Below are positions 36,270 to 48,018 of a stretch of 64,000 bases of DNA, one piece after another. Numbering within the stretch: position 1 is the first letter of the stretch; the number at the start of each line of letters is the position of its first letter. Both the position numbers and the translations under genes were made by a program. The DNA comes from Lepeophtheirus salmonis (taxonomy: Eukaryota > Arthropoda > Copepoda > Siphonostomatoida > Caligidae), in NCBI RefSeq assembly GCF_016086655.4, contig NC_052132.2, forward strand, positions 20,462,805 through 20,526,804, given 5' to 3'. The notes below the pieces were generated by a model. That model was not told where the DNA came from, made no database searches, and worked only from the letters and a program-made list of their open reading frames with translations.

Positions 36270-36900
36270 ATGTTGCACCGACATCCGTGGGAATATTTTA
36301 TTATTTACAGATCAAGTTGAGACGGTTGTCAGGGGCAAAGAAGATTCTAAATTTTCTCAAGGCCAACAAAAATTGGGGCAAAGTTTTTTTCTTTTCTGAT
36401 GAATTTTTTTACACCCTGGATGCCACTGTGAATAAGCAGAACAACGAATTATCCACAAGAGATCATGAAGACAATGCCTCAGCTTCAGTGACACATGTTT
36501 TCACAACAAAAAATAAAGTGGTCCGCACAGGTGAGGTCTACCTTCCCATTTTTATTGAGAGGAAGGAACAGCTCAATGCAGATGCTTACATCGGACTTCT
36601 GGATAAGAAAGTGCTATATTGGAGACCAGAGAAAATTCGGGGACAACTTAATTTTCACTCAAGACGGAGCTTCGTGTCATTTTCAAGGTCTTCCTGAGAA
36701 ACAACTTTCCGGACTTTTAGGACTTCAACATGTGGCCGTCTTTGTCTCCCGAGACGTCTTTATTGCCTTTTCTTCTTGTGAGATCTTGGTCCTTCGAGAG
36801 AAGACACAAAATAGAATGCATCTTCCTGAAATTGTTTTATAAACATAAGATTGAGCATAAAAAAATCATTTATTATTCAAAGAACCGGACAAATATTTAA
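36270..36900 (+). pseudogene. Tc1/mariner transposase remnant (catalytic core)
   Basis: The frame from about 36310 reads KKILNFLKANKNWGKVFFFS then DEFFYTLDATVNKQNNE, the first catalytic Asp with the D-x-x-x-N-x-Q-N signature of mariners. It continues RTGEVYLPIFIERKEQLNAD then AYIGLL. After a frameshift at about 36650 comes TQDGASCHFQG, the second catalytic Asp. The part with the third Asp is frame-broken and unreadable. It is the same family as the remnant at 46000-46640. Confidence 0.85.
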
Positions 36901-37365
36901 CAGCTTTGTCGTTATGAAGGACTGTACCGTAAATTTTCTGGAATCATTTATCTTCATGGAGTGAACAATAATTTTCTTTTCCCAAGATTGATCCGCTTTA
37001 AAAAGTTATTAACTCCTTCCTTCTTAATTTATTATCTTGTTCCCTGTAATATAGATTGATGAGAGAATATCTGATTTATTATGAGTACCTTCATATAATG
37101 AACTTTAATTAATCAAAGATAATCCACTTAATTATATAATCAAATAAAAGGAATGTGAATGATGATAATATACTTTACGTCATGAAGAACATTTTTATGA
37201 CATACATAAAGACGTGTCCGGATAGTTAAGACAGGGTAAGTGAAAAAGGAGCCATAGTTCACTTTTTTTTTAAATTTATAAGTAATTTAAAATTTAAAAA
37301 ATATGTTGTTTTTGGTCTGTTTTTAATTGTTCCTTAAATTGGTTGGATGGAGTTGAAAAATTTCG

Positions 37366-37650
37366 TGCTTCAAACATAGATGGCGCTTTTTTTTATTCAC
37401 CTCATTTTCAGTAAGTACTAATTTTCTAAAAACAGCTGGCAAAATTTCATAACAATTTGTTCTGCAGTTTTTTGTGATTAGTATGACGCTACTATTGTTA
37501 TTTCCAAAATATTTGATCAGAACACAATTTCATATTTTAATTATACAGTACTTCTTGATGGGAAAAAATATCATTCAAGCTAAGCAATAGATTAAAAAGC
37601 GTTATGGGGAGTCTGTTCCATAATGATTGAGATGAACTTTTTATTGTTAA
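37366..37650 (+). mobile_element. Mariner-like element 5' remnant, second copy
   Basis: This is the homologue of 1655-1965 (see there). The coding part is FLMGKNIIQAKQ, a stop, then IKKRYGESVP. It lies on the same strand as, but downstream of, the catalytic-core remnant at 36270-36900, so it is not the missing start of that copy. Confidence 0.65.
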
Positions 37651-38279
37651 TTCCCTGTAATTTCGAGTTAATATCCTCTCATCGTCCTCCCTTCTCGTAA
37701 TTCAATCGTGTTCTTTCTGTTGATTTTACAGAGTGAAGACAATATACAAATAATTAAAATATTGAGACGTGTAAAGTACTCCCAAACATCTCAAATATGT
37801 CTATGGGAAAATAGAAATATGTTGCTGTTAAAGTAAGAAATCTGTTGATATGCAAAATAACTAGTTAATGTGCATAATAACTGAAAAAGATAGTTTATGT
37901 ACAAAATCATTAAAATCATAAATTTCACATAATCTTCCGAGACCCTTTCCAGAGACACAAATTGATGCTAGGCTCATGGGATATGCAGCATGTCAACAAG
38001 GCTTGATTAAAAGTAAGCACCTGTACTAGAAAATAGTCAACATTACTATCATATTTTTTCAGATTTCAATGCTAATTTCATCACTTCATCCCCAGTAAAA
38101 GGAATACCGAGGCAATCGAAGGAAAATACTTCTAACTTAATCCTCCATCTCAAGAGATGTTCCGAATTCCGATAATTCTACAAAGGACGACGGGAGGAGA
38201 ATTCATAAACATTTATGTGCTGTATGGAGAGTGTTCATAAATTTTTAGAGATCCATAACATGCTTACATTCTTAAAAAA
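37651..38279. other. Flank of P-like element, with a possible zinc-finger scrap
   Basis: Mostly non-coding. At about 38060-38175 the plus strand reads GIPRQSKENTSNLILHLKRC, reminiscent of the NT-x-N-L-x-x-H-L part of a BED-type finger, but too short to assign. Confidence 0.3.
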
Positions 38280-40860
38280 ATAGGCATGTTACATCTCCAT
38301 CATCGAGTATTACTTTGGCAAGTAAACTAATACAATCATCATTAGAAGAAGAAGAATTCATATCGAATGACCATCTGGAATTCATTTTTCAACAACTTGA
38401 TTTGCATTTACAACATCCTAAAGGAAAGATGTATTCGCCTAAGCTCCTTAGAATATCTACATTGTGGCAAAATATGAGTCCAGCTCTCTACAACTTAATT
38501 CGCGAATAGGGACTCATTCAACTACCTACTGTAAACTATTTAAAGAGATTGACAAGTATATTTGAAGTCACAGGTAGCGTGAACAATTCAACGATTAACT
38601 ACCAAGGACAGATTTACATCTATTATAATTGATGAAGTCTACTCAAATCAAAGAGTAGAGTTTTCCGTAGGGAAAATTTTCGGATGTGAAAAGAGTGGAG
38701 GCTATTCAAAACCTTTATTGTGCTTCTTTATAAAAAGTGTTCTAGGCCACTACAATGATATGGTCGCTAAGATTCTTATCACTAAAGTTAGTTCGTCTAT
38801 TATAAAGGTGTTGTTATAAAAATTGGGTTTGAGACGAATGGAACTATAGTGGATGCTCAAACTGGCTAATAGGAAGTTTTTTCGAGATGAGCATGGAAAC
38901 AGAACTTCCTGTGAATATATTTTAAATCCTTTTGCAAATAACCAGCAACAAATTTATCTTCCCTTCAATTCCGTCCACATATATTTCCAAAAACTTTTAC
39001 AACAATTTCATCAGTAGAAAGATATAAGTGTGCCCATCTTTTCATCAGGAAAAAATAATTCTTCATGTAGAATTTGTGCATGTCAAGGAAGTTGTTGAGA
39101 TGGAGATCGGCGTTGGAGTGAAATTTGCCATAAACTTTCTCAAAAATGGTTTCACCTCAACCTATCGAAAGATCCAACGTAGACTTATGTGTGCGGTTAT
39201 TTCACGAATCAACAATTAATACTATTTATCACTATGCCATTCAAAAGTCCTCAAAAGAATCCTTTAAAGAAATAGGTGAGGTTTTGAGAATTTTGAAAAG
39301 GTTTTGGAAGTATGTAATGATTCTTTAAAGAGTATCAAAAAGGATGATCGAGAGAAAATCAATATTTAAAATTAATTGCTTCTTGATTAAATAAATTATG
39401 AATTATCAACAAAGGACCGAGGGGGGATAGGACTTACCTCGTAAACATTTTACGCTGCATATCAGACATCGATTGGACTGAGTGAACTTTCGTATATCTT
39501 TTGGATAAAAAAGATTCACAATTTGTCCTTCTGAGGAAAATTAACTCGGCGTAAATTCAATATTATCATTGATCCGTTTGGACTATTTTTATACAATCTT
39601 GTGCTGGACATGAAGGAATAATATATTATCTCTGTGGATATTGCAGCTATTCTCAGTTTAACATTTAAAGAAAGATTGTTCGACATTTTTGTTCGCAAAT
39701 GGAGATTTAAGTATTCAGTTTGAAGATAATGGACCTGAACAAGAAGAATATAAAAAGTTTTTCAACAGCATCAATAGAGGTGGGCTCCGTAAACCCAGTG
39801 ATGTAATGTACCTATTATGTAGTTATGTTTTATTAACTGAATATGTCTTTCGAAGTGAAGAAACATTCAATTCTTCACTATCTTTGCCGGACCCAAAATC
39901 TGTGTTTTTAGAGGTTGATAAAGAATTGGTTTTTTTTCTTTACAAGATATGGCTGGGCTAAGTAAGGTATGCTGTCATAGTAACCATTCTATTTGATTTT
40001 TTTTTATTCGAACATGTTCCATTTTTTCAATCTTTTTGCTAAGAACTTTGTTGCTGAGTGTAATAATAAAATCTACGAAAACAGATTTATCAAACTCTAT
40101 TTGTATTATTAATAGTTATTATAATTACTTTGTGTATTGATTAGTATTTATATAGTTAAGTAATGTTAAAAATATTGAAATTTGTAGAAAATTAAAGAAA
40201 TTATCCCATAACATTTAATTTTTTATGTTACAATAAAACCCCTTTAATTCATAAAACTCTGAATGATATTAATAAAACTACTTTAACTTAACTTGATCTT
40301 TTTTTTTTCTTCCAAAAATTAGAATAACTAATATCCACGAAAAACTATGTATAAATTAATTCAGGAGATAAAAACTCATAAATTGGCCAAATACCTATAT
40401 AAAATTTGATAATCTAGTCTTGGAGATCCTCAGAACTCTCAATTATCTTCCGATGAAAAAATTACTCCTTCTGGTAAGTAACGGTCTGACTCGTTAAATG
40501 TATATAAATCCTTGTCGCCACTATCGTAAATTATGATAATGATTACATCTACAGATGGATATATAAACCCTTACATCACATAATTCTTCCAAAACGTCAA
40601 CCTACTAGTAGTATATTATAATTGATATTTTAAATCCAATGACGTCACAATCCGTGCCGTCAACGATAACGATAGCCTGAGAATATTCAATAGATAAAAC
40701 ATAGTGACGTCATAGAATATGATTGGTTGTGTGTTTTGTCAAAATATGTCTGTCTTACCCAGCAGTCGGTAAGATGCATCAAATTGGAAATTTTAGCAAG
40801 CCCGTTCACATGACGGTTTAACCTTGTATTTTAACGACCTTGCATAGTTCTAAGAATGAC
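38280..40860 (+). pseudogene. P-element-like (THAP9-like) transposase remnant and 3' flank
   Basis: Several frames on the plus strand give the P-transposase order. 38315-38509: YSPKLLRISTLWQNMSPALY then NLIRE, the usual domain before the catalytic region. 38603-38818: a 70-codon frame with TSIIIDEVYSNQRVEFSVGK and SKPLLCFFIKSVLGHYNDMV, matching the IDE-v-y motif with a catalytic Asp. 39146 on: NVDLCVRLFHESTINTIYHY. 39689-39961: FFNSINRGGLRKPSDVMYLL, the conserved (S/N)RGGL block near the C-terminus. At least six stops or frameshifts occur. The downstream part (40640-40850) matches 60130-60240 at the outer end of the other P-like copy, as expected for terminal regions. No THAP finger was found at this copy's 5' end. 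Confidence 0.8.
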
Positions 40861-41660
40861 TTACTTACGTTGGAATCACAAACATTTATAAACCTTATTT
40901 TTTACTCACTAGATTGCTCTTAAGTTGAGTCAATATTTATTTAAAAAAAATAACTCAATACTCAAATTGTTACTCATGGTTACATTTTGAAATGTCCTAA
41001 TTTTCTCAATAGAATACCCTTTAAGATTGAGGAAGCAAGAATTGATGTTATTATAAATACTCAAGAGTTTAGTTACATCCGTGCATACAGCAAATCTTGC
41101 TTTATTAATAAAGATATACTTTGTTTTGTTTTTTAATATCATATTGTTGTTAAACATTTTATTGCAAACATTTTATTAAATATTCTATAAGAAAATTAAA
41201 CGTTAAATAAATAAAAAACCATCAAACCTGAACTTTTTTTTGACGGTAAATATTTTTAAGTTGTAATATAAGGTTTATTCTCTAGTTTTAGCTATAATAT
41301 TTAGCACTATAAAAAAAAATTACGTATAAGATAATTCATTGTACTGAATTAGTGTATGATTATACACATTTTGACGGAATTATATTCAAGATAAGCTAAT
41401 AAATATTTTATTTTTAGAATGCTGGAACGCACCTTTTGCAATTGAAAATTTTAAAAATCATTTTAGTGTTCTATGGCTTAGCAATAACCAATGTGGATTT
41501 TAGCTGTCGGGCGTTCCATGAGCTGATTTTTTTTGCATAGTGTTTTTATTTAAGAAGGCAAATTGAGTGCATATGGCGTGTAAAAATTAACTTGTAAACG
41601 GTCTTTACAGATTCTTTCACTGTAGGAGCCTTTTTCCAAAAAAAAAAAAAAAATATCGTT
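40861..41660. repeat. Intergenic with dispersed repeat E copy
   Basis: About 40955-41065 is similar to 62363-62475: ACTCAATACTCAAATTGT, then CATTTTGAAATGTCCTAA, then a 'GTTATTATAAA' block. The rest is AT-rich and empty, apart from an A-run near 41639-41653. Confidence 0.45.
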
Positions 41661-42060
41661 TCACGAGGTGGTCTAAAAAGTTTTTGACCTCAACGTGACG
41701 ATAGCAGTACATGTAAATAAATGTTTTTTTAGTCACAGACGGGACGACGGGTAACAGAGATGGGAGCATCACTGGAAGAAGTGTGAAGAGTTTTAAGGAG
41801 ACTATGTTTAAAAATAAAATTCAGAAACTTATTTTCGCTACTAATTCAAATGTCTGTTACATAACAACTTCTTTTATTTACGGATACTGCCATGTTCACG
41901 TAGAGATTGGAAACTTTTCCGACCACCCTCTTCGGTTAAAAGAAACGACGTTTTTCTGTGGATGCAATGCCAAAACGAATAAATATATTGGGGTTTCCTC
42001 AGAAAACGTTTCCGTGTGTACACATCTGATCATGATATTGTTTTAATAATTACTCAGAAA
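41661..42060 (+). repeat. Dispersed repeat B, copy 2, beside a mariner-like end
   Basis: 41780-42030 is the homologue of 10165-10440 (see there). Just upstream, 41669-41690 reads GGTGGTCTAAAAAGTTTTTG, in the style of a mariner terminal inverted repeat, so repeat B may be the interior of a mariner-type element. No partner end was found. Confidence 0.4.
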
Positions 42061-42092
42061 TGTTCCACAATACATCTTATCAAGTCAAGGGG

Positions 42093-42562
42093 CTCTAGAG
42101 TAGAAGTGGTTTCGGTCTAGGCTCGAGCTCAAAAGCTTGCCGTCCGAAATTCATTTTGCTAAGCCCGAACCTTCCAGCCCGACATTGATATCTAATGTAA
42201 AATCATTCCTTTACAACCACTCGATTACTTCCTTTTCGATTTGACTTTTTGATTTGTTTTTGAATATATTTGGTTTGGAAGAAAAAATATAATGATAAAT
42301 TAGGGGTAAATATTATTTTAATAGAAAAACCTTATTATGCAGTAGAGCAAAACAAATTAAGGAAAAAATATATACATATATAATCCTCTTGTGTGATATT
42401 TGACTTCATCAATTAGTTCTTACATTCTGAGTTCATGAGTATATATTGGAATACTTTTATTGTATATGTAGATTATCATAATTTGGCCCGAAACCCGACA
42501 CTTCGAACCCAACTCATCCCCAACCCCGGCATTTTCTATTCCGATCCACCTCTACTCTAGAG
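42093..42562. mobile_element. hAT MITE with perfect 8-bp target duplication
   Basis: CTCTAGAG occurs at 42093-42100 and again at 42555-42562, immediately outside the element. The ends are inverted: TAGAAGTGGTTTCGG (42101) and reverse complement TAGAGGTGGATCGG (ending 42554). An 8-bp duplication matching the nTCTAGAn preference of many hAT transposases, and ends like (C/T)AGAGGTGG, identify a hAT-superfamily element. At 454 bp with no frame, it is non-autonomous. The interior is GC-richer near both ends, with repeated GCCCGA motifs. Confidence 0.85.
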
Positions 42563-43149
42563 CATCAAAAATCTGAGAGCTATCTTTAGTAGACTATAAA
42601 GGGATGTGATAAAAACCCAATTCATCAATAGCCCTCAGATGTCCTTCAAATCAATTAACATATGCACAAATGTTATCATTTTTACACGTAATAAAAAAAG
42701 GTTTTTTTATCTTTATACATCCCATTCCTACTACTACTCAGCCCTCCAAACTTATTCTTTAATATGCATAAAATTGGCATTACACACATCCGTTACATAA
42801 TTGTCTTGATGATAAGTATTTTTTTCGATTTTATTCTTCTCATTTTTTGCACAGAAAGTAAGTATATGCATGCATATATTGGGGTGATAGTGGCAGGGGA
42901 GTGTCGACTTCTTAAACATCAATGAACAAGATTATGAAAAAGAAAAAGTTATTACTTTCTTTTGATCAATTGATGCTCTGTAGATAATAATTTAAACGAT
43001 TTTTTTAAAGCAATAGAAATATCGATATTAGAAAAGCCAAATCCAATAAATATTTCATATTTGGTTTTATTGATAAAAAACGAAATTAGATAATATAGTT
43101 ACGGAAATAAAAATATGATCTGACACTATGTTAAAAAAAAGAAAATTAA
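42563..43149. other. Intergenic, nothing supported
   Basis: AT-rich. The plus frame 42606-42800 has no motif or repeat support. Confidence 0.35.
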
Positions 43150-43360
43150 CGTGGTCACGAGGAATTACTCCTATCTCGATCATCAATTCTACTTTTAGTC
43201 CAACAAAGGCTTATACTTATAACTCACCAACCAATCATCAGTGTTATTCATTGTTAGATATATAACCAAAAGTATTGAAAATTTACGGTGAACAAAGATA
43301 GTGTTGTGTTTCAGTTTGCGACCGTAATAATTCTTCCCTTTAAAAAAGTTTCTTTCCGGA
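43150..43360. repeat. Dispersed repeat C, copy
   Basis: It has the core 'CGATCATCAATTCTACTTTT' then 'AGTCCAACAAAGGCTTATAC', in the same orientation as 13640-13920 and 61440-61660. Confidence 0.5.
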
Positions 43361-43394
43361 TCAATCACATCAAAAAATTTCCAAAAAAATCGAC

Positions 43395-43660
43395 CTAATA
43401 AAAATTTGGTCTAGAAAACAAAGAAACCCCAAGAGTGGCTCCAGGCACACATACACTTCTAGGTAAAGGACTTCAGGCCACTACAGAGCCTAGACTATTT
43501 CATATAAGTACACGTGAAGTCCAAGGCCTACAAAAGACGCACAACAGTATCTGCACCCTGAAGAATTCTTCCAACAAGGTCTGGGTCTCCATTAGCTCCG
43601 AGTACATGCAGCAGCATCCGCCAACGCCTGGAGCTCACCATCAATTTTGAGGGTGGATAT
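43395..43660 (+). pseudogene. Tc1/mariner transposase C-terminal remnant
   Basis: By switching frame, the plus strand gives the end of a mariner transposase: DYFI-like text near 43490-43510, a segment like VESKAYKRR, then LKNSSNKVWVSISSEYMQQ (43435-43650 frame). That resembles the 'LK..I...W..I..EY' region close to the C-terminus. The catalytic core is absent. The call rests on short degenerate motifs. Confidence 0.5.
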
Positions 43661-45564
43661 ATTTACTAAAAAAAGTTCCTTGGGTTTCAATTTATAATTA
43701 TTTTTTTATAAACTTGTTTCCTAATTAATATTAGGAATTCAATAATTTGTGTGTTGAAATCGGTAAATAATAACGGTTGGCCGCTTAAAATTCGGTCTAG
43801 AACCCAATAGATATAGGCAATAGAAGAGCAAGAGAAATTTACTATTCATAGAGCCATGTAACAGAAGGAGCACGGGAGGAGCATATAGACTAATTATTGA
43901 GAATTTACAAATATCATATGGCAGTAATTTGTGCCCCCCCCCTCCACCTATTTTCAACGACGGTGGTCGGAGTATCAATTCTATGTCTAAAAGATAACTT
44001 TGATACAAAATGACTGCAAGGGTGAACCTTATGGTTTTGAGTACAAAAGAAGTGTATAAAAAATTACTCGAGTACTACACAACAATAATATAACCCTATC
44101 ATTTCCCTATTTTTTCCATAGTGACGTAATTACAGGGACTCTAGGGGCCTCCTCCTAACTAAAATATAAGATAGTTTTAATTTTATTCTACTAAACAGTA
44201 GAATTAAGACTACATTCTAAATTCTTGTGCTTAACAATTGTCTATTTATAAATGTACCCCCAGACCTGTGACTATTTAAAAAAGAATATATTAATAAGCT
44301 TCTATAGTCTTTAAAAAATTTAAAAATGAAATAAAAATCCTAGGTACACCTAAAACTTTTAAAATTAAGAGTGTCCCTTCATGGGTGATAGGTCGGATTA
44401 CAGGGTTATGTCCACCTATTTTGAATAAATTATAGAAATTTACAAGGTTTACGAATAAGTCCAATTTTTACAGATTTTATTATACTTTTATATGTGTGGA
44501 TTGCACACTGTGCAAGTTGGGTGTGAGTAATTAATCATTTTAGGCGATGAAATTTCCTTTAAATGGAAGACTGCACTTTCTGCATGTTATTCAATTGAAC
44601 ATGGTTTTATGCACATTAGACTGCCCCGTTTTTAAATTAGCGTCCCTCTTTTCTGCCCGAGATGTTAAAAAACTGTCAAGGATTTTATATTGGAAAAATG
44701 GTATTTTTGGGTCAAAATTTGTCATTTTTAGGCCCTTTGTAGATTCCTAAAAGATGTACTCTTTATAGTTTTTTAGTTTAACAGACATAACATATTAAAA
44801 TTTAAGTCGAATTGAAGTGAAAGATGTTGAACAAAAAGGAGGATAGTTATCTTGTGCTATGTTTGATAAAACAGGGAAACTCCAAGTCATGATATTATAT
44901 TTTGAACGGATAAACCGAATACTGAAAAAATAACAAGTACAATTTGAGCCCAAAATACCATTTTTTTCAAACTAAAAGGGTCTGTACCAGACCAAAAATG
45001 TTCTGAGATTCCTCAAACTTTGTCGGAGATAATTTATTTTGTTGTCCGGACAGAAAATATTTTTGAGCTGAAGGAGAAAGATAGTAATTCAAAAATGGAA
45101 CAGTCTAATGTTTGTTATTCATACAGCTTACACTTCTTTTTGTGTGTCTATTCAGAAAATAAAAGGTAAAATAGGAGAAAAGGAAATTGTAAATTCTATG
45201 AATGTTGCAGATTAATAAATCATTATTCATAATAAAAACATGACTTTAAAATATACTCTGCCCGTATTATATACAATATACTTCATATGTTAAAAAAAAG
45301 AACAAACTTTATTTATACCTACCTAGGTACTTTATGCTTTTTTTTTTTATTATGTATATTCCGACTAAAGTTAAGCAGAATAATATACCTTGTTTGTAAG
45401 TCACTTATACGATGCAAACTGTTCTTTATTTGATATCAAGTTTAAAATATGAGTGTAGGTATGTAGGTTTAATATTTATGTTCACAGAATTCAGGCATAA
45501 AAGAGTTGGGTACATAGACAGGAAATAAATACATAGCGGAGACAAGATGCGTGAATGATTGAGC
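43661..45564. other. AT-rich intergenic sequence
   Basis: No gene or element was recognised. A short C-run at 43935-43943 and A/T-rich low complexity are present. Confidence 0.4.
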
Positions 45565-45629
45565 AAATGTATCCAGAGACACAAAATGTATCCAGAGACA
45601 CAAAATGTATCCAGAGACACAAAATGTAT
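45565..45629. repeat. 19-bp minisatellite, 3.4 perfect units
   Basis: The unit AAATGTATCCAGAGACACA is repeated perfectly three times (45565-45583, 45584-45602, 45603-45621), with a partial fourth. Because 19 is not a multiple of 3, successive units change frame, which explains the apparent repeats in the overlapping minus-strand frames. Confidence 0.9.
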
Positions 45630-45999
45630 AATATGACGACATATTTATGTTTTTCTCTTACATAAATAGTTGAAGATAGCTGAGCAATTACAAATAGGGT
45701 AGTTATATTACTGTTATTAAACTCTGCGTGATATATTTTGCTGTATACTTTTGGTCTTTTGGAGATTTCGATGCATAACATATTCTTCGTCTATTAATTG
45801 TTTTATATTATGGGTTCGGATTTTACTTTTAGTCCTTACTGTTGTATCTAAGCTTTTAGTTATGAAAAGAAGAAGAAAAGAAAATAGTAGATCTTATCTA
45901 TTGGTACAAATTTTATTTTTTTCATTTATTCATGAGTCAAATTTAAACTAGAACTTTTGTGAGGATATTTATTTAACAAAATCATCTGCAAATAGTGCT

Positions 46000-46640
46000 T
46001 GGCGCAACTTTTATTCAATAGGTGTTCCCTCAGCTCTAATAATTGCCTTAATTCGAGGCCTAAAATCCCTTGCAGAGGTCGACTATATAATCAGACTCGA
46101 GCTTGGTCCACTCCTGTGAGGAGTAGTACACAACCTCTCCTCCAGACGCACCAAGATAGAGTAGTACACTATCTTTGCGTCCTGGAGAGGAGGGTGGTCA
46201 CATGCTGAGGTTCCAAAAGTCCAGAAAGTTGACTCTCAGGAAGGCCTGGGTCTTAGAGGAGGAATGACTGAAGCTTCGTAATGAGTACAAACAAAATTAT
46301 ATCACAACTCTTCTCAGACCCAATGTAACACTTTCTAATCTGGATGTTCGTTATATGCATCTGCATTTAGCCACTCCTTCCTTTCCACAAAATCAGGTGG
46401 GCAGACTCCACAACGCCCAATATTATGCTTCCTGCTGGATTTTTTGTTCTGAAGACATGTCTCACTGAAACTGAGATATTGTCTGGATGTTCGGTTGTGA
46501 TGTAGCGTCTGGTCTGCTTATTTACAGTGACATCAACGCTGACAATTTTTTCATTAGAAAAGATTACAACTTTACCAGAATTTTTGTTGAACTTGAGAAA
46601 ATTTGGAATCTTCTATGATATTTCCTACCGTCTCAGCTTG
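46000..46640 (-). pseudogene. Tc1/mariner transposase remnant, catalytic core to C-terminus
   Basis: On the minus strand from about 46612: IPNFLKFNKNSGKVVIFSNE then KIVSVDVTVNKQTRRYITTE, the region of the first catalytic Asp (here SNEK instead of SDEK, so that Asp is lost). It continues SVSVRHVFRTKNPAG, then, after stops, AFLRVNFLDFWNLSM, a PPSSPG block in place of the usual SPD-N-P-x-D, and DYIVDLCKGF near the C-terminus (46070-46100). It is the same family as 36270-36900 and 33808-34080. Multiple stops and frameshifts. Confidence 0.8.
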
Positions 46641-46774
46641 CTTTGTTCAGAAATAAGATATCTTGTTGTTCTCCTCCGGGATTTTGCACAAATGTCATTC
46701 CGGATTGAAAATAATTAAATGTGTACCACTAGGTAAGATCAACTCTGTAAAGAAGAAATAGTGTTTAGATGGAT

Positions 46775-47060
46775 TAATGAGTCACAGATCCTGGATCATG
46801 AGTCAATTTAGAAATGAATTATTGACTAGTGACACCTTATATGTAGTTATGATCTTTTTTTGACGTTTGAAAAAAGGTAAAAACTTTATCTGGTGAAAAA
46901 AATGAATGTTTAACAGTAAAAAATAAAGGTTAAGTTCGAATTTATGATAAAAAACATAAAAAGGTGGTTAATATGTTATGTTATGCGGCGAAATCTCAAA
47001 GAGAGGAAATTTCAAGAGAAAAAAATGTATCCGGCAAAATTACCTAGAATCTTAACTCTG
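46775..47060. repeat. Dispersed repeat F, similar to 3.7-4.2 kb
   Basis: 46775-46870 is the diverged reverse complement of 3685-3785 (shared GACTCATGATCC, GGATCTGTGA). 46950-47050 is similar in direct orientation to 4150-4240 (AATGTAT.CGG.AAAATTACC). The differing orientations suggest two separate elements or a rearranged copy. Confidence 0.45.
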
Positions 47061-48018
47061 ACAGACTCTGATGGTGTAATAAAATTTAACTAGAGATATA
47101 ACAATGTACGAGTTTAATTTGTTACTGTTACTTGTTTCATAAGTCAAAACAATTTATCCCATAAAAAAATAAGGAAAAACAAATTTATATGATAGGGTCT
47201 CTTTCGTCCTGTCGCCAACTATCGACTAACTCGTATCATAAAAGAAGCTCTTATATTCAGGCATTCTTATTTCAAAGCTGTTTATAGTCTCTTATATAGC
47301 TGACGGAAGATTTTAATATATTACAGCCTTAATATGCCGAACTGACAACAAAAATCCCTTTGTCATCTCCACCATGTCCAATGGTTAGAACTCATACTGG
47401 GTAGTTAAGTTACAAAGAGTGAAAAACTTGTAGCAATCTAGGGTAAAAAAAGTGTGGCAAATATTGAAACTATAAACTTAAATACAGTTAGTAGAATTAT
47501 TTTAATTTTGTAGGACCAAAACTATAACTTGACGACCCTTTTTGCTCGCTCAAAATATTGTCTTTCAAAAAAATAAAGATTTAAAAAAAAAAGCGATGTC
47601 ATTTTTATGTAGCACATATCAAAAAAAAAAAAAAAAAAACTTAGTGAAGAAAGATTTAAATAAAGCAATATTCGTTATTTTGTATTAAAAAGATCCAAAA
47701 AAGTTCAATAACAAACCTTCGTTCAGCGCCTTCCTGAATCCAAAATGAGTAGTAATCCTTCAGATTTGAGTATTTGGACACAAAATTACATACTCGTCTT
47801 TGACATGAGTCTGTATTTGGAAGACATAACTTGACTCGAAATCAAAGAATCAATACTTAACCTGAACTCGAAAGCTAAGATTATTATAATAATTTTGTAG
47901 CAAATTTTCTCAAAATCATTGCAATTTTTGAATCGTTTATATTTTATAGGGGAAAAAACTGTAGTCGAGTCGAATAAGTTGTAAAATATTAACAATACTA
48001 CGTAAAAAGGGTATCCGC
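47061..48018. other. AT-rich intergenic sequence
   Basis: No gene seen. A-run near 47621-47639. The minus frame 47786-48061 overlaps the end of the Merlin element and is unsupported. Confidence 0.35.

Noticed and set aside
45426..45781. Two minus frames with repeated CLWIH/SLDTFCVSGY text
   Set aside because: Produced by the 19-bp minisatellite read in successive frames.
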